Shown here in pieces: positions 1-5,428 of a stretch of 6,192 nucleotides of DNA (position 1 is the first letter of the stretch; every line of letters starts with the position of its first letter). The stretch spans positions 16,459 through 22,650 of the forward strand of contig CAJODU010000109.1 in the NCBI GenBank assembly GCA_905233325.1, in the 5' to 3' direction. Made by a program: the position numbers and the translations under genes. This DNA comes from an uncultured Selenomonadaceae bacterium (lineage in GTDB: Bacteria > Bacillota > Negativicutes > Selenomonadales > Selenomonadaceae). The notes under the pieces were generated by a model. That model saw only the letters and a list, made by a program, of their open reading frames with translations. It ran no database searches and was not told where the DNA came from.

Positions 1-37
1 GAATATCTCTTAACCTGTACTGATTGGAGGTAAGTTT

Positions 38-274
38 ATGGCTTTATCGAACGATGTGGTGGCTCAGAAGATTTCAGCCTTCCTCACGAAGTACTTTGAA
101 TATGATGTCCGGACGGAGACGCTCACCTTTAACCTCGCCGACTTCAACAACAATATCCAGTCCTATCTCGCCGCCCTCCGCACGGACTTTATGCTTGCGG
201 TCAGCGGTGAATCAGACGCAGTATATGGATTATATGAAGCAGGGGTGATTCAGCCCCTCATTGACAGGAGGTAG
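38..274 (+). CDS. Small 78-residue protein of unknown function, upstream of and coupled to the RTX peptidase gene
   Basis: The ATG at 38 follows a good Shine-Dalgarno (GGAGG, 26-30) with a 7-nt spacer. The product is acidic to neutral, has no signal peptide or clear membrane span, and is not a family I recognise. Around residues 29-42 it carries L-T-F-N-L-A-D-F-N-N-N-I-Q-S. A very similar string (LNFN-DFNENIQS) appears in the frameshifted tail of the RTX protein encoded next door. The last codons (AGG AGG TAG) double as the ribosome-binding site of the next gene, whose ATG lies 3 nt after this stop, so the two are probably translationally coupled. A role as a partner or accessory protein of the RTX peptidase is only an inference from this layout and the shared motif. 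The reading frame is real by RBS, spacing and codon choice; the function is unknown. Confidence 0.7.
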   Translation: MALSNDVVAQKISAFLTKYFEYDVRTETLTFNLADFNNNIQSYLAALRTDFMLAVSGESDAVYGLYEAGVIQPLIDRR

Positions 275-277
275 CTT

Positions 278-2869
278 ATGGCTGTTCAGCAAGATATTAT
301 TAAAAGGTTCGTCAAATCCTTAGATGAGTCCGAGACTTACGGTATCGCCGCGCTTGATGAGGCTGTCAACTACGCCTCAAGCGGGCTGTATGCTGATTGG
401 GACGCCCTTGTCTCCGCCTTCGTCAGTGATGTCTCCCTCCACGGCGGCGACGGTGCCTCCACTAATCGTACCCTCAACTCCAAGACTGCCGCGTTCCTCA
501 AGGAATATTGCGGCATTGTCCTCACCAACACCGACACCGGCGCGATCACCGGCTACGACGCGGGCGGCTCCGCCACTCAAATCTCCGCCGAGGATATTAT
601 CCCCGAAGACACGACCACTGAGGCTGTCTACCCTCCCACCGCCACAACTGTCTTCAACGGCGTCACTGTGGTATGGCCGAGCGAGGACACCCTCACCGAC
701 AGGGAGAAGGAGATTGTTGCCGCCCTCTACTCTTGGTGGCTCCAACCTGCCTTTGACCTCGTCGAGAAGAGCATTGGTATCAGCTACAGGGAGGGGGACG
801 TCAGAAGTCACACCCTCACTATCACCTTCGACCGCACGGCGACCTCTACCCTGGCCGACGCCAACCTCTACAACATCAACATCTACACTCAGGCCTTCGA
901 GAATATCGACATCAGCGGCGGCGAGCACAGCGGCAAGAGGAGCCGCGGCGTCTACTTTGACAGGATCCTCGCTCACGAGCTCACTCACGCCGTGATGAGT
1001 GCCAATGAGAATGAACTTCTTTGGGATAACAGCCCCGTTTGCGTTGATGAGGGCATTGCCGAGTTTGTCCACGGCGTTGATGACAGCCGCAGGGGGGAGA
1101 TTGTCCGCCTTGCCCAAGCTGCTAATGCCGAGACTCTCCGCAAGGCGATGTACTACACCCGCTCAAGCTCCGAAGACAAGTATGACTGCTATGCCGGCGG
1201 TTATATGCTATTCAGATACCTTGCCAAGCAGGTCAGCGAGAAGGTCTTCACCGGCACTGCCGTCGTCGACCTCAACAGTGCCGCTGCAAGCGGGGTCTTC
1301 ACTGTCACCACCACCGCCACAGGCAAGGCTCAGGCGACTTTCACCACTGCAAGCGTCCCCAACGGGAGGACACAAGTCGGCACTGTCACTGCTTTGGGCA
1401 AGTACGCAGCGGTTGAGCGCATTGCCCAGGCAATCAATGCAAGCAAAAGCAGCCGCGGGTGGAGTATCAAAGGCGGAAGTGGCGAAGATACTATCACAGG
1501 CAGCAATTACAATGACACCCTCACCGGTGGCGGGGGGACTGACGTTTTCATCTATACTGGCGGCAATGACGTTGTCACTGATTACAGCGAAGGCGAGGAC
1601 TCTATCAGCGTCAGCGGCGGTGTGACGGACTCCAAGCTCAGCGGCAGCGATGTGATCCTCACCACTGACGGGGGGACAATCAAAGTCAAAGACGGTGCAA
1701 GTAAGGCAATCACCGTCAACGGCACCGCCTCCGTCTATGGTGTCCCCGTCGGCCTCACCTACAACGCCGCCGGCACTGTCGCGACCCTTAACAACGCCTT
1801 CAACGGCACCCTCAACGCCGGCGACTACTACAGCACCGTCAAGACTATCACCGCCGCAAGCCGCACCAAGGCCGTCAACATCACCGGCAACGCCCTCGCC
1901 AATGTTATCCGCGGCTCCAAGGGCGGCGATACCCTCCGCGGCGGCACCGGCAAGGATTCCCTCTACGGCAACGCCGGCAACGATTCCCTCAGCGGCGACG
2001 CCGGCAATGACTACCTCAACGGCGGCGCGGGCGATGACACCCTCCGCGGCGGCGCGGGCAACGATTCCCTAACCGGCGGCGCGGGCAGCGATGTCTTCAT
2101 CTACAGCGGCGGCAACGACACTATCACTGACTACAGCGTCGGCGTTGACTCTATCCGCCTGAGCAGCGGCTCCGTCACGAACTCTTCAATCAGCGGCAGC
2201 GACGTGATTCTCTGCGTCGGCAGCGGCTCTATCACCGTCAAGAACGCCAAGGGCAAGGCGATAACCCTCACCGACGCTTACGGCACCACAAGCAAGCCCT
2301 ATCAAGACACGATGAGGCTTGTATTAGACAATACCACCCCCGTCTCGGTCACGGTGGGCAGCGATATCCTCACTGCTGACGCCTCTGCCCGCACCAAGGC
2401 GATTAAGATTACGGGCAACGCCCTCGCCAATACGATACAAGGCGGCAGCGGCAACGATACCCTGTACGGCAACAACGGCAACGACAGCCTCAACGGCGGC
2501 GGGGGGAGCGATTCCCTGAACGGCGGCAGCGGCAATGATACCCTGAGCGGCGGCAAGGGCAAAGATACCCTAACCGGCGGCCTCGGCCGTGATGTCTTCC
2601 TCCACACCGCCGGCAACGATGTCATCACCGACTATACCGCCGGTCAAGATACTATCCGCCTGGCTAGCGGCTCCGTTACAGCCTCTTCCCTCCGTGGCAG
2701 CCACGTCGTCCTCACCACCACCTCCGGCACTGTCACTGTCCGCAACGCCAAGGGCAAGGCGATAACCGTCACCGACAACGGGGGGACGAGCACCAAAACC
2801 TACACCAACGCCGCCACCAACGCCTACGCTGAGTGGTTTATTGAGGATTCAGTCGGCCTCGCAGGCTGA
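278..2869 (+). CDS. Secreted RTX (hemolysin-type Ca-binding repeat) protein with a gluzincin-like zinc metallopeptidase domain, C-terminus probably frameshifted
   Basis: 863 residues as read; the ATG at 278 is preceded by GGAGG inside the end of the previous gene. Residues about 1-110 form an N-terminal domain ending in a Ca-loop-like stretch (NTDTGAITGYDAGG). Residues about 130-300 hold the peptidase. The zinc-binding HELTH is at 233-237, and E258 in DEGIAE, 20 residues after the second His, fits the third ligand of gluzincins. E234 would be the catalytic base. Three blocks of GGxGxDxLx nonapeptides follow at residues 399-448, 535-631 and 711-798. Each is capped by DVF-x-GGND-TDY and followed by a beta-rich segment (GSDVIL, NAKGKAIT). 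Such repeats fold as Ca-loaded beta rolls outside the cell after type I secretion, which fits the lack of an N-terminal signal peptide. No T1SS genes lie in the window. The protein stops at 2869 just after WFIED. A different frame continues to 3023 with plausible coding sequence, so the natural tail is probably lost. The substrate is unknown. Confidence 0.9.
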   Translation: MAVQQDIIKRFVKSLDESETYGIAALDEAVNYASSGLYADWDALVSAFVSDVSLHGGDGASTNRTLNSKTAAFLKEYCGIVLTNTDTGAITGYDAGGSATQISAEDIIPEDTTTEAVYPPTATTVFNGVTVVWPSEDTLTDREKEIVAALYSWWLQPAFDLVEKSIGISYREGDVRSHTLTITFDRTATSTLADANLYNINIYTQAFENIDISGGEHSGKRSRGVYFDRILAHELTHAVMSANENELLWDNSPVCVDEGIAEFVHGVDDSRRGEIVRLAQAANAETLRKAMYYTRSSSEDKYDCYAGGYMLFRYLAKQVSEKVFTGTAVVDLNSAAASGVFTVTTTATGKAQATFTTASVPNGRTQVGTVTALGKYAAVERIAQAINASKSSRGWSIKGGSGEDTITGSNYNDTLTGGGGTDVFIYTGGNDVVTDYSEGEDSISVSGGVTDSKLSGSDVILTTDGGTIKVKDGASKAITVNGTASVYGVPVGLTYNAAGTVATLNNAFNGTLNAGDYYSTVKTITAASRTKAVNITGNALANVIRGSKGGDTLRGGTGKDSLYGNAGNDSLSGDAGNDYLNGGAGDDTLRGGAGNDSLTGGAGSDVFIYSGGNDTITDYSVGVDSIRLSSGSVTNSSISGSDVILCVGSGSITVKNAKGKAITLTDAYGTTSKPYQDTMRLVLDNTTPVSVTVGSDILTADASARTKAIKITGNALANTIQGGSGNDTLYGNNGNDSLNGGGGSDSLNGGSGNDTLSGGKGKDTLTGGLGRDVFLHTAGNDVITDYTAGQDTIRLASGSVTASSLRGSHVVLTTTSGTVTVRNAKGKAITVTDNGGTSTKTYTNAATNAYAEWFIEDSVGLAG
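1472..1621 (+). repeat. RTX Ca-binding repeat block 1 (about 3 nonapeptides)
   Basis: Encodes residues 399-448. Three GGxGxD-type units (GGSGEDTIT, GSNYNDTLT, GGGGTDVFIY) lead into GGNDVVTDYSEGEDSI. The middle unit is degenerate. This is the shortest of the three blocks and lacks the NALAN lead-in found before the other two. Confidence 0.85.
1880..2170 (+). repeat. RTX Ca-binding repeat block 2 (about 7 nonapeptides)
   Basis: Encodes residues 535-631. It opens with ITGNALANVIRG, then about seven units such as GGTGKDSLY, GNAGNDSLS, GGAGDDTLR and GGAGNDSLT, and closes with SDVFIYSGGNDTITDYSVG. At DNA level the units are highly alike (repeated GGCGGCGCGGGCAACGATTC-type strings), pointing to recent internal duplication. 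Confidence 0.9.
2408..2671 (+). repeat. RTX Ca-binding repeat block 3 (about 6 nonapeptides)
   Basis: Encodes residues 711-798, with the same lead-in as block 2 (ITGNALANTIQG). Six units follow (GGSGNDTLY, GNNGNDSLN, GGGGSDSLN, GGSGNDTLS, GGKGKDTLT, GGLGRDVFLH), then AGNDVITDYTAGQD. The downstream 24 nt encoding NAKGKAIT are identical at 2243-2266 and 2744-2767, so whole modules, not only nonapeptides, were duplicated. Confidence 0.9.
2846..2865 (+). repeat. Left copy of a 20-bp direct repeat flanking the Rpn region
   Basis: GATTCAGTCGGCCTCGCAGG. It matches 4032-4051 at 19 of 20 positions in the same orientation. It sits at the point where the RTX reading frame breaks. Confidence 0.75.
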
Positions 2870-3023
2870 TGAGTTGGCTCCTATCCTTCGTGAGGGCGAT
2901 TTCTGCTCCGCTTCATCAAGCCTTGATTGCAGTCTCAACTTCAATGACTTCAACGAAAATATTCAAAGCTGCGGTAATGTCAAGCCCGGTTACACCTCGC
3001 CTACTGAATCACAGTCCAAGTAG
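2850..3023 (+). pseudogene. Frameshifted C-terminal tail of the RTX peptidase (about 57 residues)
   Basis: Read one frame on from the RTX gene, this stretch gives 57 residues before TAG at 3021-3023, starting QSASQADELAPIL and including SLNFNDFNENIQS. It is open and has no start of its own with a good ribosome-binding site. It carries on naturally from the WFIED at the end of the RTX protein: removing one T from GATTCAG at 2846-2852 would fuse them into one 919-residue protein. A net +1 shift could equally come from a 19-nt insertion, because a 20-bp repeat lies exactly here. Tails of this kind carry the type I secretion signal in RTX proteins, so the break could block export. That this is a broken tail rather than non-coding DNA rests on frame continuity and the motif shared with the small gene at 38-274. 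Confidence 0.6.
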
Positions 3024-3042
3024 TTACTCAACGATTGCTATA

Positions 3043-3210
3043 TCATTCTGAGCGGCTATTTCTTTGATTCTTTCGATTGTGAATTCGGATGAATTCGGAC
3101 ATTTGAGAGATGAATTCTAAAGTTTGTTTGGCTCTCAACATCTCAATTACCATTTCAATTTTGCCCTTCATTTTGCCTTCGTCAAAGATTTCTTGCGTTA
3201 TCGGACTCAT
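3043..3210 (-). CDS. Stand-alone copy of the Rpn C-terminal tail, 55 residues, possible antitoxin-like protein
   Basis: The ATG at 3210-3208 lies 8 nt after a G-rich Shine-Dalgarno (3219-3228), and the ORF begins 28 nt after the Rpn stop on the same strand. The first 40 or so residues (MSPITQEIFDEGK to FISQMSEF) almost repeat the last part of the Rpn protein next door, with an extra MKGK. A 10-nt duplication then changes frame, so it ends IRIHNRKNQRNSRSE instead of TIERIKEIAAQNDIAIVE, which the unshifted frame still encodes. A longer reading starts at TTG 3246 and overlaps the Rpn stop, but the ATG has by far the better ribosome-binding site. In E. coli, short C-terminal Rpn products bind and block the full-length nuclease, so an antitoxin role is possible. 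Equally it may be a decaying fragment of a duplicated gene. Confidence 0.55.
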   Translation of the reverse strand: MSPITQEIFDEGKMKGKIEMVIEMLRAKQTLEFISQMSEFIRIHNRKNQRNSRSE

Positions 3211-3218
3211 TTTAGCTA

Positions 3219-3228
3219 CACCCCCCTC
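3219..3228 (-). promoter_or_regulatory. Shine-Dalgarno of the stand-alone tail ORF
   Basis: On the minus strand this reads GAGGGGGGTG, 8 nt before ATG 3210. GGGGGGUG can pair along all 8 positions with the anti-Shine-Dalgarno CACCUCCU if two G-U wobbles are allowed. It is the same sequence as the internal site of the Rpn gene. Confidence 0.6.
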
Positions 3229-3238
3229 GTCTTCTGTG

Positions 3239-3403
3239 CTATTCAACGATCGCTATATCATTCTGTTTCGCTATCTCTTTGATTCTTTCGATTGTGAATT
3301 CGGATATTTGAGAGATGAATTCTAAAGTTTGTTTGGCTCTCAACATCTTAACTACCATTTCAATTTTGCCTTCGTCAAAGATTTCTTGCGTTATCGGACT
3401 CAT
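3239..3403 (-). CDS. Possible intragenic short Rpn product (C-terminal 54 residues)
   Basis: Same frame and stop as the Rpn gene but starting at Met205 (ATG 3403-3401). A strong G-rich Shine-Dalgarno at 3412-3421 sits 8 nt upstream, better than the one in front of the full-length gene. The product would be the helical tail alone (MSPITQEIFDEGK to NDIAIVE), without the nuclease core. E. coli Rpn genes are known to encode such short forms from internal starts, which inhibit the toxic full-length protein. That the same start and ribosome-binding site are duplicated downstream as a separate ORF supports real use. I see no convincing internal promoter, so it may be made from the shared transcript. 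Confidence 0.5.
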   Translation of the reverse strand: MSPITQEIFDEGKIEMVVKMLRAKQTLEFISQISEFTIERIKEIAKQNDIAIVE

Positions 3404-4015
3404 TTTAGCTACACCCCCCTCGTCTTCTTTGAAATACCTTGCACGCCTTGCAAGTACGGGATAGTTCATCTCATTAGGCACGGCACAGAAGAAGTCTTGC
3501 ATAAGCCTGCCAAGCGGCGTATCGTCGCGATTCTCACCATTGACGTAGATTATGTGGTCACCGTCGGCGAATGGCTTGCCCGTCTCGCGGATTATCCTGT
3601 CAATGTGATATATCGGCAGACTGTCGCCTATAACGTCGCGTGCAGTGATGAAGATGACGCAACTCTCAGGTAATTCGTTGTAGGCTTTGCCGCTGCGAAG
3701 TTCGTTTGCTCCAATCATATAAGCATTGTAGCGCGCCCGTTGCGGGATCGCCCCTTCATCGGCGCGCTGCACCTCTATATCATAGACTTTGCCGTTTGCC
3801 GTCGCCATTACATCAAAACGAACGCCGCGGCAGCTAATGTTGGCTATAGTCCGCTGTGTCGTCACGTTCTGCACCTGCAAGGTCGGCTCGTCCATTATGA
3901 TCCGCAGGATTAGCTCTACACATTCCGGACTGCCGTCCATACAGACGTTGAAGAAAGCGTCGTCCATTAGGCACATTCGCTTTATTTTCTCAAGAATTTG
4001 CTCTCTCTGCATCAT
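3239..4015 (-). CDS. Rpn-family PD-(D/E)XK nuclease (PF12784-type 'transposase')
   Basis: 258 residues, a usual length for the family. Seen directly: an N-terminal helical start (residues 1-45), the nuclease core RFDVMA at 67-72 then YDIEVQ at 78-83 (D68, E81 and Q83 as the metal-binding and catalytic D...ExQ), followed by PQRARYNAYM with a Q-x3-Y helix at 92-96. Residues 205-258 form a separate helical tail beginning MSPITQEIFDEGK. Rpn proteins are DNA endonucleases that promote RecA-independent recombination, and in E. coli some act in toxic antiphage defence. The gene starts 19 nt after the radical SAM stop. GGTGAGG precedes two adjacent ATGs (4015 and 4012), and either could be used. The tail is AT-rich (about 38% G+C by my count of 3243-3428) compared with the GC-richer nuclease core, suggesting exchange of the tail. 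All catalytic residues are present, so it looks active. Confidence 0.87.
   Translation of the reverse strand: MMQREQILEKIKRMCLMDDAFFNVCMDGSPECVELILRIIMDEPTLQVQNVTTQRTIANISCRGVRFDVMATANGKVYDIEVQRADEGAIPQRARYNAYMIGANELRSGKAYNELPESCVIFITARDVIGDSLPIYHIDRIIRETGKPFADGDHIIYVNGENRDDTPLGRLMQDFFCAVPNEMNYPVLARRARYFKEDEGGVAKMSPITQEIFDEGKIEMVVKMLRAKQTLEFISQISEFTIERIKEIAKQNDIAIVE
3243..3428 (-). repeat. Tandem duplicate B: tail region of the Rpn gene (186 bp)
   Basis: The copy within the intact Rpn gene, covering its internal Shine-Dalgarno, Met205 and the rest of the tail. It lacks the 10-nt and 12-nt insertions seen in copy A at 3028-3235. Confidence 0.92.
3412..3421 (-). promoter_or_regulatory. Internal Shine-Dalgarno inside the Rpn gene
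   Basis: Minus-strand GAGGGGGGTG followed by an 8-nt spacer and ATG (Met205). It also encodes Glu-Gly-Gly in the Rpn reading frame, where GGC would be the commoner Gly codon in this window. Confidence 0.55.
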
Positions 4016-4031
4016 TTACCTCACCTTCAAC

Positions 4032-4051
4032 GATTCAGTCGGCCTCGTAGG
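4032..4051 (+). repeat. Right copy of the 20-bp direct repeat, at the radical SAM stop
   Basis: GATTCAGTCGGCCTCGTAGG, one mismatch from 2846-2865. On the minus strand it encodes the last residues of the radical SAM protein (PYEAD) and its TGA stop. Confidence 0.75.
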
Positions 4052-4694
4052 GGCGGACGCGAAGAGTGAGGCCGCGGGCGGCACAGAGGGCGCGGCAGCG
4101 ATTGATCTCGTCCTCGCTGTTGACTTTGTCGACTATTGTCATAACGACCTTCGGGATATATGCCCTGCAGTGCTCGGCGAAGGTCAACATAGCCTCGAAG
4201 GCGTCAATACCGTACTCTGCCCGCGTCAAGCTGAGGTAACGCTCCGCCGTGGAGGCGTTGAGGCTGATTGAGGCAACATCAAGCAAGCCGGCAAAGTCCG
4301 AGGCAATCTCCCTGCCGTGGGCAAGCTCGCCCAAGCCATTAGTATTAAGCCGTGTCGATATATTCGGGCGGCTTTTTTTGATGTGTCTCAACGCCCCAAG
4401 CAGCTCCTCAAGCCTGAGCGTCGGCTCTCCGAAACCGCAGAAGACCGCCTCGCTCACAAACTCCCAATCCGCCGCCTCCAATGCCGCCACGACCTCCGCA
4501 AGGGTCGGCTCTCGTTCCAGCCACAGGCTTGCCTCTGCCGCCATTTCCTTCTTTTGCCGCAGACAGAAGACACAGTCGCAGTTGCAGCGGTTCGTCAAGT
4601 TGACATACAGTCCACGCTTGCCCTCCGGCACTTCCTGCAGGCTTTTCGCAAATGGCAGATACCTCCCCCCGCGGTGCGTCGCGTAGACTATCAC
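4035..4694 (-). CDS. Radical SAM protein, TatD-associated type
   Basis: 219 residues. A GTG start at 4694 follows GGAGGTG with a 5-nt spacer. The GTG overlaps the TGA stop of the upstream ATPase gene by 4 nt (GTGA), so the two are translationally coupled. The 4Fe-4S binding motif CxxxCxxC is C37, C41 and C44 in TNRCNCDCVFC, with an additional C39 inside it. CGFGEPT at 86-92 is the glycine-rich GGE-type SAM motif, and NTNG (117-120) and SISLNA (142-147) are typical barrel strands of the superfamily. N-terminal LYVNLTNRC and total size match the short radical SAM family often found beside TatD nucleases, although no TatD gene is in the window. No C-terminal SPASM or extra Fe-S domain is present. 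The protein should cleave SAM to a 5'-deoxyadenosyl radical, but its substrate is unknown. Confidence 0.85.
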   Translation of the reverse strand: MIVYATHRGGRYLPFAKSLQEVPEGKRGLYVNLTNRCNCDCVFCLRQKKEMAAEASLWLEREPTLAEVVAALEAADWEFVSEAVFCGFGEPTLRLEELLGALRHIKKSRPNISTRLNTNGLGELAHGREIASDFAGLLDVASISLNASTAERYLSLTRAEYGIDAFEAMLTFAEHCRAYIPKVVMTIVDKVNSEDEINRCRALCAARGLTLRVRPYEAD

Positions 4695-5113
4695 TTCGCC
4701 ACCTCCAGAATCTTTTTAAACCGCAAGACGTTCTGCCCGTCGATATAGTTGTAGCTGATACTGTCAACCATTTTCTTGGTAAGGAAGATACCCAGACCGC
4801 CAATCTCGCGCTCTTCAATGGAAAGCGTCAAATCAGGATCGGCTTGTTCAAGCGGGTTGTAGGGGGTGCCGCTGTCGATGAAAGTCAAATCTACCTCCAG
4901 CGGCTCCGCGCTCATATCAAGCTCAATCTTCGCCTTGCCGGTCGTCGGGCTGTAGGCGTAGCTGGCTATGTTTACGAAGATTTCCTCAACAACCAGGTCA
5001 AGCTGCATAAGAGCACGTTTAGGAATATTGCAGGGCGCAAGGGCTTTGTGTATGAAGGCGTGGACTGTCTCCAGCTCCTCCACTTTCGCGTCTACTATCA
5101 ATTCTTCTTTCAT
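4691..5113 (-). CDS. RsbW/SpoIIAB-like ATP-binding anti-sigma regulatory protein (HATPase)
   Basis: 140 residues, the usual length for this GHKL-fold family. Seen motifs: N-box E43/E44 with N48 (VVEEIFVNIASYAY), G1 box FIDSGTPYNP with D80 and G82, and G2 box IGGLGIFLTKKMVD at 104-117. In partner-switching systems these kinases bind a sigma factor or other target and phosphorylate a STAS antagonist on serine, which releases or re-engages the partner. Here the substrate is probably one or both of the STAS proteins encoded just upstream. The start ATG lies 3 nt after the STAS stop, and GAGGAG, the last two codons of the STAS gene, is its ribosome-binding site, so translation is coupled. No sigma factor gene and no PP2C phosphatase gene are seen in the window. 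Confidence 0.88.
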   Translation of the reverse strand: MKEELIVDAKVEELETVHAFIHKALAPCNIPKRALMQLDLVVEEIFVNIASYAYSPTTGKAKIELDMSAEPLEVDLTFIDSGTPYNPLEQADPDLTLSIEEREIGGLGIFLTKKMVDSISYNYIDGQNVLRFKKILEVAK

Positions 5114-5116
5114 AGC

Positions 5117-5416
5117 TTACTCCTCAATGTTCAAGAAGTCACTAAATCCCGTCATCTCAAGCACTTCATTGACTTCTTCCTTGACGTTCCTGATTACCAT
5201 ATCCCCCTGCTTGTTCATACGTTTCTGGGCGACAAGCAGCACCCTCAAGCCCGCCGAGGCAATGTATTCCAGCTTGCTGAAGTCAAAGATCAGGCTTTTG
5301 ACGCCCGTCAGTGAGGCGTTGAGTTCTTTCTCAAGCTGCGGTGCTGACGCTGCGTCAAGCCTCCCGACTATTTCCAGCGTCAGTTTATCCCCCGCTGCGT
5401 TCTTATTGATTTCCAT
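5117..5416 (-). CDS. STAS-domain anti-sigma factor antagonist (first copy, next to the ATPase)
   Basis: 99 residues from ATG 5416. I prefer this start to the in-frame GTG at 5425, because the Shine-Dalgarno AAGGAG (5425-5430) overlaps that GTG but sits an ideal 8 nt before the ATG. The protein aligns without gaps to the other STAS protein here over its first 60 residues (MEINK / VGRLDAASAPQLE / YIASAGLRVLL). The candidate phosphoserine is S54 in IASAGLR, lined up with the serine of the DS-TGLG motif of RsbV. The Asp before that serine is replaced by Ala. It would act as the phosphorylatable switch partner of the ATPase encoded 3 nt downstream. The stop TAA of the preceding broken gene is part of its ribosome-binding site. 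Confidence 0.88.
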   Translation of the reverse strand: MEINKNAAGDKLTLEIVGRLDAASAPQLEKELNASLTGVKSLIFDFSKLEYIASAGLRVLLVAQKRMNKQGDMVIRNVKEEVNEVLEMTGFSDFLNIEE

Positions 5417-5428
5417 TCTAATCACTCC

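Larger units (their letters stand above)
3028..3235 (-). repeat. Tandem duplicate A of the Rpn C-terminal tail region (208 bp)
   Basis: Nearly identical to 3243-3428 and separated from it by 7 nt. It differs by two insertions relative to copy B and a handful of substitutions. One insertion is a 10-nt tandem duplication of GAATTCGGAY at about 3088-3108, which shifts the frame. The other is 12 nt (in frame, adding Met-Lys-Gly-Lys) at about 3157-3171. Both indels look like slippage between short direct repeats. Confidence 0.92.

Noticed and set aside
377..1117. Long minus-strand ORF (246 codons) opposite the RTX gene
   Set aside because: It is the mirror of the strongly biased third codon positions in the RTX gene; the product is low-complexity Val/Gly/Asp and has no ribosome-binding site of note.
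1900..2620. CRISPR-like or other short-repeat array
   Set aside because: The repeats are in-frame RTX nonapeptide codons with no spacer structure.
2302..2628. Minus-strand ORF opposite RTX block 3
   Set aside because: A repetitive Leu/Pro/Ser product that merely mirrors the nonapeptide repeats.
2870..3042. Terminator between the convergent RTX and Rpn genes
   Set aside because: Looked for a GC stem followed by T-run on both strands and saw none.
4362..4380. T7 run after a GC-rich stretch as a possible plus-strand terminator
   Set aside because: It lies inside the radical SAM gene (Lys-Lys-Ser codons on the minus strand) and I find no convincing stem before it.
4652..5314. Plus-strand ORF of 220 codons opposite the ATPase and STAS genes
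   Set aside because: It runs antisense across several well-supported genes with clear motifs and coupled starts, and shows no domain of its own.
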